In this document: positions 1 through 6,678 of the stretch, one piece after another
Position numbering within the stretch: position 1 is the first letter of the stretch
How the letters are laid out: each line of letters starts with the position of its first letter
Assembly (NCBI GenBank): GCA_009774585.1
Contig: VSOA01000148.1
Coordinates: 1 to 9,212 of the forward strand
Origin: Lachnospiraceae bacterium
GTDB taxonomy: Bacteria; Bacillota; Clostridia; Lachnospirales; Lachnospiraceae
Direction of reading: 5' to 3'
Length of the DNA: 9,212 nt
Notes under the pieces: generated by a model
The model's input: only the letters and a program-made list of their open reading frames with translations
Told to the model about the DNA's origin: nothing
Databases searched by the model: none
Program-made: the position numbers and the translations under genes

Positions 1-1
1 G

Positions 2-373
2 ATGCCGGACCGTGATGAAATTATGCTGGAGAAACCTGAACTGATAAGGCAGGGCAATAAGTTTGGCGTGAAAATCAAAGCAGAAAGTCCCAGCATTCAC
101 ATGATTAAAGCGAGTATTGAAACGGAAATTTCTCCGATTGTCGGAACAGAAGAACAGGCGAGAGATTTGATCCAGTTCATTTCGGATACGGAGACGAGTG
201 AAGAGGGAATCTGGGAGACGAATATATTTGGCAAGACCGTGGAACAGCTTGTAAACGACGGTATTACCGGTAAGATTTCCATGATCAACGAGGAGAGTCA
301 GGCGAAACTGCAGGAGACCATGCAGAAAATCGTCAATGACAGTAACGGAGGAATGGTCTGCATTATTATCTGA
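2..373 (+). CDS. spoIVA: Stage IV sporulation protein A (SpoIVA), C-terminal part, 5' end outside window
   Basis: This is the last ~123 residues of SpoIVA, the ATP-hydrolysing protein that polymerises on the forespore outer membrane in the mother cell and forms the basement layer on which the spore coat is built. The recognition rests on the C-terminal region: a segment like 'IKASIETEISPIVGTEEQ', then 'GIWETNIFGKTVEQLVNDGI', and the extreme tail 'NDSNGGMVCIII'. These parallel the conserved end of the Bacillus subtilis protein (IWDSDIFG..., ...INEGSGGLIAIIL), and the hydrophobic tail is needed there for membrane targeting by SpoVM (family knowledge). The full protein is about 490 residues, so roughly three quarters, including the Walker motifs, lies upstream. 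The ATG at position 2 is internal, not the true start. Expression is normally SigE-dependent in the mother cell, but no promoter is visible here. A terminator follows 37 bases after the stop. Confidence 0.88.
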   Translation: MPDRDEIMLEKPELIRQGNKFGVKIKAESPSIHMIKASIETEISPIVGTEEQARDLIQFISDTETSEEGIWETNIFGKTVEQLVNDGITGKISMINEESQAKLQETMQKIVNDSNGGMVCIII

Positions 374-410
374 GGATTTTGGCAGGATTGGCGGAAAGTT
401 ATATGATATT

Positions 411-457
411 GCGAGGGCAGGGTATATTGTAGAAAATATCCTGCCCTTGCGTTTGTT
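411..457 (+). terminator. Intrinsic terminator after spoIVA
   Basis: A 15-bp stem pairs 411-425 (GCGAGGGCAGGGTAT) with 436-450 (ATATCCTGCCCTTGC), with two G-U pairs and a 10-base loop. A moderately T-rich tail (GTTTGTT) follows. It separates the sporulation gene from the nucleoside operon. Confidence 0.8.
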
Positions 458-522
458 CCCAGAGCAGATAGACAGGAAAAGATAATGTCATAAAATTATG
501 AGACCGATTATTCCATAAAAAG

Positions 523-551
523 GTGTCAAATCCGTTCCGGTATGATACAAT
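523..551 (+). promoter_or_regulatory. Candidate SigA promoter of the nucleoside-salvage operon
   Basis: GTGTCA at 523-528 (4 of 6 matches to TTGACA) lies exactly 17 bases before TACAAT at 546-551 (5 of 6 matches to TATAAT). The predicted start of transcription is near 558, leaving a leader of about 45 bases before the ATG at 604. The GTG at 523 would be inside the promoter, which argues against it as a start codon. Confidence 0.55.
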
Positions 552-585
552 AGATGCAGATTTGATTTTAATCCATCAGGCTGAC

Positions 586-595
586 AGAAAGGCGG
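586..595 (+). promoter_or_regulatory. Ribosome binding site fixing the PNP start at 604
   Basis: AGAAAGGCGG ends 8 bases before the ATG at 604. No comparable site stands in front of the in-frame GTG at 523. Starting at 604 gives 277 residues, the usual length of the family. Confidence 0.7.
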
Positions 596-603
596 TAATT
601 TAT

Positions 604-1437
604 ATGAATCCAGTATATGACAAACTCTTAAAATGCTATGAATGCTACAAGGCAAAGATTGATTTCGAGCCTAAGGTAGCAGTGGTTCTTGGATCCGGTC
701 TCGGTAATTTTGCGAAGACCGTAGATGTGAAAGCGGAACTTCCTTACAGCGAGATTGAAGGTTTTCCGGTGTCTACCGTACCGGGACATGCCGGTAAATT
801 TATTTTCGGTTATATCAATGAGGTGCCGGTTGTATTAATGCAGGGACGCGTTCATTATTATGAAGGATATCCCATTACGGATGTTGTGCTTCCCACACGT
901 CTTATGAAAATGATGGGGGCTAAGATTCTGTTCCTGACGAACGCTTCCGGCGGAATTAACCCGGCGTTCCACGCAGGCAGTTTGATGCTGATTCAGGATC
1001 ATATTTCTATCTTTGCGCCGAATCCGCTGATTGGTCCGAACATTGAAGAATTAGGAACCAGATTTCCGGATATGTCCCATGTATATGACGAGGATTTGCA
1101 GGATATCATCAAAGGCACGGCGGAGGAGAACGATATTGAACTATTTGAGGGTATTTATGCGCAGCTTACAGGCCCGTCCTTTGAGTCTCCGGCGGAGATT
1201 CAGATGCTTCATAAGCTGGGAGCAAGCGCAGTCGGTATGAGCACCGTTGTGGAAGCGATCGCGGCAAACCATATGGGCATGAAGATTTGCGGTGTTTCCT
1301 GTGTCAGCAATCTGGCGGCAGGTATGAACAGCGCGCCCCTGACTCACGAGGAAGTACAGGAGGCGGCTAATGCGGTGGCGCCGAAGTTTGAGAAACTGCT
1401 CACAGAGACGATTACGAAATTTAAAGAATTGGTTTAA
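604..1437 (+). CDS. punA: Purine nucleoside phosphorylase, trimeric (inosine/guanosine) type
   Basis: Phosphorolysis of inosine, guanosine and their deoxy forms to the free base plus (deoxy)ribose-1-phosphate, in the cytoplasm. The 277-residue product has the family's motifs in order: GSG at 30-32 (phosphate-binding Ser31), PGHAG with His62, GRVHYYEGY at 81-89 (Arg82, His84 and Tyr86, matching phosphate and ribose contacts Arg84, His86 and Tyr88 of human PNP), LTNASGGIN at 111-119, GPSFE ending in the base-binding Glu194, GMST at 211-214, and Asn236, which corresponds to human Asn243. The Asn points to 6-oxopurine preference (family knowledge). The usual Pro of GMSTVPE is Val216 here. It is the first gene of an operon; cdd follows within 14 bases. 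The open frame extends back to a GTG at 523, but the promoter and RBS favour 604. The symbol follows Gram-positive usage; pnp, deoD and xapA are used for relatives. Confidence 0.93.
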   Translation: MNPVYDKLLKCYECYKAKIDFEPKVAVVLGSGLGNFAKTVDVKAELPYSEIEGFPVSTVPGHAGKFIFGYINEVPVVLMQGRVHYYEGYPITDVVLPTRLMKMMGAKILFLTNASGGINPAFHAGSLMLIQDHISIFAPNPLIGPNIEELGTRFPDMSHVYDEDLQDIIKGTAEENDIELFEGIYAQLTGPSFESPAEIQMLHKLGASAVGMSTVVEAIAANHMGMKICGVSCVSNLAAGMNSAPLTHEEVQEAANAVAPKFEKLLTETITKFKELV

Positions 1438-1451
1438 GCAGGATGACAGAA

Positions 1452-1922
1452 ATGAAAAAGAAAGACACGCAATATGCAGATAAGCTTCAAACGGAAACCA
1501 TACAGGAACTGATTTCGGCGGCTATACGTGCGAGGAAGAACTCATATTCTCCGTATTCTCATTATCAGGTTGGGGCGGCGCTGCTTACTGCAGATGGACA
1601 GATTATTATGGGGTGTAACATTGAGAACGCCGCTTATGGACCGTCGAACTGTGCTGAACGGACAGCTTTCTTTAAGGCGCTCAGCGAGGGTAACAGAGAG
1701 TTTCTCGCAATTGCCGTGGTAGGAAGTCCGGAGGGAGAAGTGCTGACACAGTACGCATATCCTTGTGGGGTCTGTCGGCAGGTGATGATGGAATTTTGTA
1801 ATCCGGAGATGTTTCAGATTATTGTAGCGCAGTCAACGGAAGATTATCGTGTTTTGACGCTGGGGCAGCTTCTGCCGGAAGGGTTCGGACCAGAGAATCT
1901 TAGTCCGCAGCGAAATGATTGA
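1452..1922 (+). CDS. cdd: Cytidine deaminase
   Basis: Zinc-dependent hydrolytic deamination of cytidine and deoxycytidine to uridine and deoxyuridine, a pyrimidine salvage step. Numbered from the ATG at 1452 (156 residues), the zinc site is complete: Cys67-Ala-Glu69 (CAE, with Glu69 the catalytic proton shuttle) and PCGVC with Cys105 and Cys108. Three Cys ligands mark the small homotetrameric bacterial class. GCNIENAAYG carries the ribose-contacting Asn56 and Glu58. An upstream in-frame ATG at 1443 would add three residues, but it abuts its only purine-rich sequence, whereas AGCAGGA (about 1437-1443) is well spaced for 1452, so I prefer 1452. The protein is somewhat longer than the usual 130-146 residues, with a charged N-terminal extension and a C-terminal tail ending near 'PQRND'. 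It lies just downstream of the purine phosphorylase and is presumably co-transcribed. Confidence 0.93.
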   Translation: MKKKDTQYADKLQTETIQELISAAIRARKNSYSPYSHYQVGAALLTADGQIIMGCNIENAAYGPSNCAERTAFFKALSEGNREFLAIAVVGSPEGEVLTQYAYPCGVCRQVMMEFCNPEMFQIIVAQSTEDYRVLTLGQLLPEGFGPENLSPQRND

Positions 1923-1952
1923 TGACCATTGTTTGTGGAAGGATGGATCGCT

Positions 1953-1982
1953 TTTACCGTTTGTAAGGAATATAAATATATT
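1953..1982 (+). promoter_or_regulatory. Possible weak internal promoter before the amidohydrolase gene
   Basis: TTTACC (1953-1958) and TATATT (1977-1982) are separated by 18 bases in the 81-base AT-rich gap between cdd and the amidohydrolase. Matches are only moderate, and read-through from the upstream promoter is equally possible. Confidence 0.25.
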
Positions 1983-2003
1983 GTAATAGAAATGGAGTAA
2001 AAC

Positions 2004-3308
2004 ATGAACTACAGATTTTACAATGCACGAATCTTAACCATGCAGAATGCGGATATTTTAGCGGGAGAAGTATGGGTACAGAATGAGAGAATCATTTATG
2101 TGGGAGATGGCCAAGATGTTGATTCTGTTTATGACAGCCTTCGATTAGGAAGCATTATATGGGATCGGGAAATTGACTGCGAGGGTAATCTTCTGATGCC
2201 CGGATTTAAGGATGCACATACGCATTCCGGAATGACGCTGCTTCGTTCGTATGCTGATGACTTACCGTTGCTCGACTGGCTTACGAAGCAGGTATTTCCG
2301 ATTGAAGCCCGGATGGACGGAGAGATGATTTATCATTTGACAAAGCTGGCGATTCTGGAATATCTCACCAGCGGTATCACGGCGATTTTCGACATGTATC
2401 TTACTCCCGACACGATTGCTAAAGCTTGTATTGACATGGGGATGCGATGCGTTCAGGTGAGCGGTATGAGCGGACAGAGCGATTTCGAGGAGTCGCTTCA
2501 AAGAACGGAACAGTGTTATTTAAAGTATAATAATGACAGTCCGCTGCTCAGCTATTATATTGGTTTTCATGCCGAATACACATGTTCTCGTGAATTGCTT
2601 GAGAGCGTGGCAGCTTTGGCGCATAAATATAAAGCGCCGGTTTATACGCATCTTGCGGAAACAAAGTCCGAGGTGGAAGGATGCATAGAACGTCATGGCA
2701 TGGCGCCGACGAAGTTGTTTGACTCACTTGGCATATTTGATTACGGCGGAGGCGGTTATCATTGCGTTTATCTGAATGATGAGGATATGGATATTTTTGT
2801 TAAGCGTAATTTGAGTGTCGTTACAAATCCGGGGTCGAATACGAAGCTTGCAAGCGGTATCGCTCCGATATCGGATTATCTGGCAAGAGGGATCAACGTT
2901 GCGATTGGCACGGACGGACCTGCCAGCAATAACTGTCTTGACATGTTCAGGGAGATGTTTCTCGTGACGGGACTTGCCAAACTGCGCGAGCAGGATGCTT
3001 CTGCTGTTGATGCATGGGAAGTGCTTAAGATGGCGACGGTCAACGGCTCCAAGGCGATGAACCTGCCCCATACGGATGTACTTGCAGAGGGGAAAATGGC
3101 TGATATGATTATGATTGACCTGCATCAGCCGAACATGCAGCCGATTAATAATATTCCAAAGAATCTTGTTTACAGCGGAAGTAAGCAGAATGTGAAGATG
3201 ACCATGATTCATGGCAGGATTTTGTATGAAAATGGCAAATTTGCAGATTCCTATGATGTGGAGGCAATCTACAGAAAGGCAAACGAAATCATTGACAGTC
3301 TTAGATAA
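2004..3308 (+). CDS. mtaD: Amidohydrolase of the 5'-methylthioadenosine / S-adenosylhomocysteine deaminase type
   Basis: Probable metal-dependent deaminase acting on the adenine ring of MTA, SAH or adenosine, giving the inosyl derivative and ammonia. The 434-residue length fits the MtaD/TrzN-like amidohydrolase group. Visible active-site elements: DAHTH with metal ligands His72 and His74; GFHA with His189; THLAET at 215-220 with metal ligand His216 and catalytic Glu219; His253 in YHCVYL; NPGSNTKLASG at 275-285; and IGTDGPASNN at 301-310 with metal ligand Asp304. The flanking N- and C-terminal stretches form the small beta-sandwich of the superfamily (MPGF at 65-68 is the usual entry to the barrel). 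GGAG at 1994-1997 lies 6 bases before the ATG. Context with PNP and cdd supports a nucleoside substrate: deaminated products could be phosphorolysed by the neighbour. The exact substrate is inference; guanine, cytosine or triazine deaminase activities exist in related families. Confidence 0.82.
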   Translation: MNYRFYNARILTMQNADILAGEVWVQNERIIYVGDGQDVDSVYDSLRLGSIIWDREIDCEGNLLMPGFKDAHTHSGMTLLRSYADDLPLLDWLTKQVFPIEARMDGEMIYHLTKLAILEYLTSGITAIFDMYLTPDTIAKACIDMGMRCVQVSGMSGQSDFEESLQRTEQCYLKYNNDSPLLSYYIGFHAEYTCSRELLESVAALAHKYKAPVYTHLAETKSEVEGCIERHGMAPTKLFDSLGIFDYGGGGYHCVYLNDEDMDIFVKRNLSVVTNPGSNTKLASGIAPISDYLARGINVAIGTDGPASNNCLDMFREMFLVTGLAKLREQDASAVDAWEVLKMATVNGSKAMNLPHTDVLAEGKMADMIMIDLHQPNMQPINNIPKNLVYSGSKQNVKMTMIHGRILYENGKFADSYDVEAIYRKANEIIDSLR

Positions 3309-3342
3309 GAAAGACGCAGATTCGGTATAGGTTGATAACAGT

Positions 3343-5058
3343 ATGGAATATATGGTACTTGCAGGTGCAATATTTATTTTGATAGCGTTTCTCATGTTTA
3401 AAGAATATTTAAATGTCAGAAGTTTCCGGAAGATGAGTCTGGAAATGCTGTATCAAAGTTACGGGACAGTATCTGAGAGAGAGTATAAGTATGGTGAGAT
3501 GGAACATATTCAGAAGTACTATCTGAGACATCCGTCAGAGTATCAGATTGACGATATCACATGGAATGATCTGAATATGGACAGCGTTTATCAGATGATG
3601 AATTCTGCATGTAGCGCAACAGGTGATGAATATTTATATTATCGGCTTCGTACACCGGTTTATGACCATGAAGAAATGGATAGATGGGAATCGCAAATCC
3701 GTTTTTTCATGGAGCATGAAGAGGAACGGCATCATGTACAAAGCCTGTTTTTCAATATGGGTAGAATGGGACGTTACTCACTCTATGAGTATATTGATAA
3801 TCTGGATATACTGGGTGAGCGTGACAACCGCAAGTATATTCTGAGTAATCTGATGCTGCTTGTTTGTATAGGGATTATGTTTGGATCTTTACCGGTAGGT
3901 ACAATTGCGCTGATTATAGTGTTGTGTCACAATATTGTGGGATATTTTAGAGAATATAAGCAGATTGAGCCATACGTCACCAGTTTTCGCTATATCAACA
4001 AATTGTTGGATGCAGCGGACAAGATGAGCCAGCTTGCGGTATCAGGTGTTTCGCAGGAACGGGAAGAATTGAAAGAATGTCATCGCAAGATGAAGGGATT
4101 TATTCGTAATGCCTATTTGATATCTTATGTTGAAAAAGGAAACGGCGATCCGTTCAGTATTCTATTCGACTACTTAAGGATGGCATTCTATATTGACCTA
4201 ATCCAATTTAATAAAGCGCTTCGCGCTGTACGGGGACATCTTGGAGAGATTGATACGATAGTGACTTTACTTGGTAAAATAGAGACGGCTGTAGTGGTTG
4301 GTTCATACAGAAGCAGCTTATCGGATGAATACTGTATTCCGGACATTCAGTTTGACGGAAATAAGGGCAGATATATAAGAGTCGATCAGGTATATCATCC
4401 TTTGATGGACAATCCGGTTAAAAATTCTGTTTTGGCTGATAAAGGCGTACTGTTAACGGGTTCCAATGCTTCCGGCAAGTCTACGTTTTTGCGTGCGGTG
4501 GCAGTGAACGCCTTGCTGGCGCAGACTATTCATACATGCCTTGCAGACTGCTATGAGGCGCCCGCCTTCCACCTTTATTCTTCCATGGCGCTCAAAGATG
4601 ATTTGTTAAGCGGACAGAGTTATTACATGGTGGAAATCAAAGCGATTAAGAGAATTTTAGATCAGGTGCGGAAGGCACAGGAGGAGAAAGGATATGTGCT
4701 TTGTTTCGTGGACGAAGTGCTGAGGGGGACGAATACGGTTGAGCGGATTGCAGCGTCAACACAGATTATGAAGATTCTTTCTTCGGAACATTCTCTGTGC
4801 TTTGCGGCGACTCATGACATAGAGTTGACGAAGCTGTTGGAAGATGAGTATCTGAATTATCATTTTGAGGAACGCATCGAGGAAGATGATATTTTCTTCC
4901 CATATAAACTGATGCATGGACCGGCAACGACGAGGAATGCTATTGCGCTGCTCAAGATGCTCGGATATGATGAAAGGATTATTGAAGAAGCGGAGACGAT
5001 GGCAAAAGAGTTTCTGCTGGATGGAAAATGGAAGAAATCTCATAGGAAACCGGAATAG
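3343..5058 (+). CDS. Membrane-anchored short MutS-like ATPase
   Basis: A 571-residue protein whose C-terminal ~200 residues are a MutS-type ABC ATPase. It shows Walker A GSNASGKST at 373-381 (Lys379), the signature-like SGQSYYMVEI at 423-432 (compare STFMxEM of MutS), Walker B CFVDE at 454-458 followed by VLRGTNTVERIA (compare DEIGRGTSTxDGxA), the H-loop in AATHDIEL (His491), and a terminal element around GPATTRNAI at 526-534. The preceding ~300 residues resemble a reduced lever/core region. There is no mismatch-recognition domain with its FxE motif, and no Smr nuclease domain as in MutS2. Hydrophobic stretches at about 4-19 and a pair at about 167-200 predict membrane attachment. It sits 34 bases after the amidohydrolase gene and 14 before rnhA; the RBS is weak (ATAGG, 11 bases upstream). 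It is often labelled 'DNA mismatch repair protein MutS', but a mismatch-repair role is not supported by the domain content. Its biological role is unknown. Confidence 0.8.
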   Translation: MEYMVLAGAIFILIAFLMFKEYLNVRSFRKMSLEMLYQSYGTVSEREYKYGEMEHIQKYYLRHPSEYQIDDITWNDLNMDSVYQMMNSACSATGDEYLYYRLRTPVYDHEEMDRWESQIRFFMEHEEERHHVQSLFFNMGRMGRYSLYEYIDNLDILGERDNRKYILSNLMLLVCIGIMFGSLPVGTIALIIVLCHNIVGYFREYKQIEPYVTSFRYINKLLDAADKMSQLAVSGVSQEREELKECHRKMKGFIRNAYLISYVEKGNGDPFSILFDYLRMAFYIDLIQFNKALRAVRGHLGEIDTIVTLLGKIETAVVVGSYRSSLSDEYCIPDIQFDGNKGRYIRVDQVYHPLMDNPVKNSVLADKGVLLTGSNASGKSTFLRAVAVNALLAQTIHTCLADCYEAPAFHLYSSMALKDDLLSGQSYYMVEIKAIKRILDQVRKAQEEKGYVLCFVDEVLRGTNTVERIAASTQIMKILSSEHSLCFAATHDIELTKLLEDEYLNYHFEERIEEDDIFFPYKLMHGPATTRNAIALLKMLGYDERIIEEAETMAKEFLLDGKWKKSHRKPE

Positions 5059-5072
5059 GGGAAACAGAGCAT

Positions 5073-5543
5073 ATGAAAGTGACAATTTATACGGACGGTG
5101 CGGCCAGAGGGAATCCGGATGGACCCGGGGGATACGGTACAGTGTTACAGTATATTGATGCCAAGGGAACATTGCACGAGCGGGAATACTCTGCAGGATA
5201 TAAGAAGACAACGAATAACCGTATGGAACTGATGGCAGCTATTGTGGGACTGGAAGCCCTGACAAAACCTTGTGAAGTAGTATTGATTTCAGACTCCAAA
5301 TATGTGACGGACGCTTTTAACCAGCACTGGATAGAAGGATGGATTAAGAAAAATTGGAAGACTGCCGGAAATAAGCCGGTGAAAAATATAGACTTGTGGG
5401 AACGTCTTTTAAAAGCGAAGGCGCCTCACCGGGTAACATTCCAATGGGTGAAGGGACATGACGGTCATCCGGAGAATGAACGGTGCGACATGTTGGCAAC
5501 AAGTGCTGCAGATGGCACAGACTTACTTGACGATACCTTCTGA
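5073..5543 (+). CDS. rnhA: Ribonuclease HI
   Basis: Cleaves the RNA strand of RNA-DNA hybrids (primer and R-loop removal). The 156-residue protein carries the full catalytic set: Asp8 in YTDGA, Glu52 in NRMELMA, Asp74 in SDSKYV and Asp139 in ENERCDMLA, plus the flexible-loop His129 in KGHDGHPEN, equivalent to Asp10, Glu48, Asp70, Asp134 and His124 of the E. coli enzyme. A basic handle segment (WIKKNWKTAGNKPVKN, about 90-105) corresponds to the hybrid-binding protrusion of E. coli RNase HI. No N-terminal hybrid-binding domain is present. A TAGGGG site overlapping the stop of the MutS-like gene lies about 11 bases upstream of the ATG, implying co-transcription and perhaps coupling. A weak terminator overlaps the 3' end, making rnhA the last gene of the operon. 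Confidence 0.95.
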   Translation: MKVTIYTDGAARGNPDGPGGYGTVLQYIDAKGTLHEREYSAGYKKTTNNRMELMAAIVGLEALTKPCEVVLISDSKYVTDAFNQHWIEGWIKKNWKTAGNKPVKNIDLWERLLKAKAPHRVTFQWVKGHDGHPENERCDMLATSAADGTDLLDDTF

Positions 5544-5568
5544 TTGGTGGTATCATTATTTTAGTTTT
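5532..5568 (+). terminator. Weak intrinsic terminator overlapping the rnhA stop
   Basis: GATACC (5532-5537) and GGTATC (5549-5554) form a 6-bp stem with an 11-base loop containing the rnhA stop codon. ATTATTTTAGTTTT follows. The short stem suggests partial termination. Confidence 0.45.
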
Positions 5569-5595
5569 GGCGGGGACATATTTGAATAATATGAT
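5567..5595 (+). promoter_or_regulatory. SigA-type promoter upstream of the small membrane protein gene
   Basis: TTGGCG at 5567-5572 and TATGAT at 5590-5595 are 17 bases apart. Transcription would start near 5602, about 48 bases before the ATG at 5650. The -35 sits in the T-rich tail of the preceding terminator. Confidence 0.55.
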
Positions 5596-5649
5596 ATGAC
5601 AGACCGGCAGACGGAATGATTTCTATATGAAGAAGAGGGATGAGGACAG

Positions 5650-5838
5650 ATGACAAATTTAATTCTATTTGTAAATGCATTTTTATCTTACTTGTTAATA
5701 TTTGTGCTTATTATCGCACTGGTGATTGTGGCGTGTATCATCGGCGTGAAGTGGAGAAAGAGCAAAGATGCCAAAGCAGCTTTGGCTACAGGTGTACAAG
5801 AGCAGGCTGAAACTGTCGAGGATAATACGACAGTATAG
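5650..5838 (+). CDS. Small single-pass membrane protein, function unknown
   Basis: I do not recognise a family. The 62-residue product has one long hydrophobic helix at about residues 4-33 (rich in Leu, Ile, Val), immediately followed by a basic cluster KWRKSKDAK and then an acidic, Thr/Glu-rich tail ending in 'EDNTTV'. The positive-inside rule predicts an extracellular N-terminus and a cytoplasmic C-terminus. There is no cleavage-site motif, so it is more likely a membrane-resident peptide than a secreted one. A purine-rich stretch AAGAGGGATGAGG (5634-5645) is a strong ribosome binding region, and there is a dedicated promoter, so the ORF is probably real despite its size. It lies between rnhA and the HAD operon with no evident functional link to either. 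Confidence 0.65.
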   Translation: MTNLILFVNAFLSYLLIFVLIIALVIVACIIGVKWRKSKDAKAALATGVQEQAETVEDNTTV

Positions 5839-5865
5839 ATTTAAGTTTACATGTAATGGAGAGTG

Positions 5866-5890
5866 AGGGTGTTCTTATGTGGAACACCCT
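5866..5890 (+). terminator. 9-bp hairpin between the small membrane protein and HAD genes
   Basis: AGGGTGTTC (5866-5874) pairs perfectly with GAACACCCT (5882-5890) around a 7-base loop. The tail TAACATATTTACTTG is only moderately T-rich. It could be a terminator for the small gene or an mRNA processing or stability structure. Confidence 0.45.
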
Positions 5891-5970
5891 TAACATATTT
5901 ACTTGTCGGGCATATCCATCAAATAAGTTTGCACAGTTTGCTATGTCTGCATCATAAAATCGGAGAGCAT

Positions 5971-6678
5971 ATGATGGGAAGATACAAGGTTATTTTCTGG
6001 GATCTTGACCAGACGCTTTTAAATTTTGACCGTTCAATGGATTATGCGCTGCGGGCGGTATTTAACCAATATCATCTGTCAATTAATGATGATATCGTAG
6101 CGCGTTATGACGCGATTAACAGGAACTATTGGAATCGTCTGGAACTTGGTGGGATTACGAAGGAAGAGTTAAAAGCGGGGCGGTTTCGTACATTGTTTGA
6201 GGAATTGAATATTTCATATGTCGTACCGGAAGAGATTGCGTCGGTTTATCAGGAGCAGCTCGGCAGCGTGTTTTTCTATATGGATGGCGCAAAAGAACTT
6301 GTGATCAATCTGCGGGCGAAGGGATACCGACAGTATATAGTGACCAACGGTGTCAATTCGACGCAGGCGAACAAAATGAGGCTGTCCGGACTCGACCAGA
6401 TTATGGACGGGGTTTTTGTATCAGAACTAATGGGCTATCCGAAGCCTATGAAAGAATATTTCGATGCCTGTTTTGCGGCGCTGACGGATGTAAAGAAGAA
6501 CGAATGCATTCTGGTCGGAGATTCTTTAACCAGCGATATGAGGGGAGCGAACAATGCGGGAATCACCGCATGCTGGTTTAATCCTGAGCGAAGGGCAAAA
6601 GATGTTGACGTACGGATTGATTATGAAATCTGCCGCCTTGAAGAAGTGCTGCAGATACTGGAACAGGAGAATGTGTAA
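5971..6678 (+). CDS. HAD-superfamily hydrolase, YjjG/YfnB-type (non-canonical nucleotide 5'-phosphatase)
   Basis: A 235-residue haloacid-dehalogenase-fold phosphatase. Motif I is FWDLDQTLLNF with nucleophile Asp11 and acid/base Asp13; motif II is Thr125 in VTNG; motif III is Lys158 in GYPKPMK; motif IV is GDSLTSD with Asp184 and Asp189. The DxDxTL form, the alpha-helical cap with WNRLELGGITKEEL and RFRTLFEEL, and the GDSLTSDMRGANNAGI...WFNP ending are typical of the YjjG/YfnB branch. E. coli YjjG dephosphorylates dUMP, dTMP and non-canonical pyrimidine nucleotides (family knowledge); that activity here is inferred. The ATG at 5971 (or the adjacent one at 5974) follows GGAGAG at 5962-5967. The frame is open back to a GTG at 5863, but that extension would translate through the hairpin and has no conserved content. 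The stop overlaps the start of the WYL regulator by one base (TAATG), so the two are translationally coupled. Confidence 0.85.
   Translation: MMGRYKVIFWDLDQTLLNFDRSMDYALRAVFNQYHLSINDDIVARYDAINRNYWNRLELGGITKEELKAGRFRTLFEELNISYVVPEEIASVYQEQLGSVFFYMDGAKELVINLRAKGYRQYIVTNGVNSTQANKMRLSGLDQIMDGVFVSELMGYPKPMKEYFDACFAALTDVKKNECILVGDSLTSDMRGANNAGITACWFNPERRAKDVDVRIDYEICRLEEVLQILEQENV

Noticed and set aside
2724..3395. 223-codon open frame on the minus strand opposite the amidohydrolase gene
   Set aside because: It is antisense to a well-supported enzyme gene, its product has no recognisable domain and is rich in His/Ile/Arg as expected from reverse-strand reading, and it lacks a sensible RBS or context.
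4756..5211. 151-codon minus-strand frame across the MutS-like/rnhA junction
   Set aside because: It is antisense to two solid genes and has no domain or initiation signal.
5863..5970. 36-codon N-terminal extension of the HAD protein from a GTG
   Set aside because: It runs through the hairpin, has no conserved sequence and no RBS, while GGAGAG precedes the ATG at 5971, where the family's N-terminus begins.
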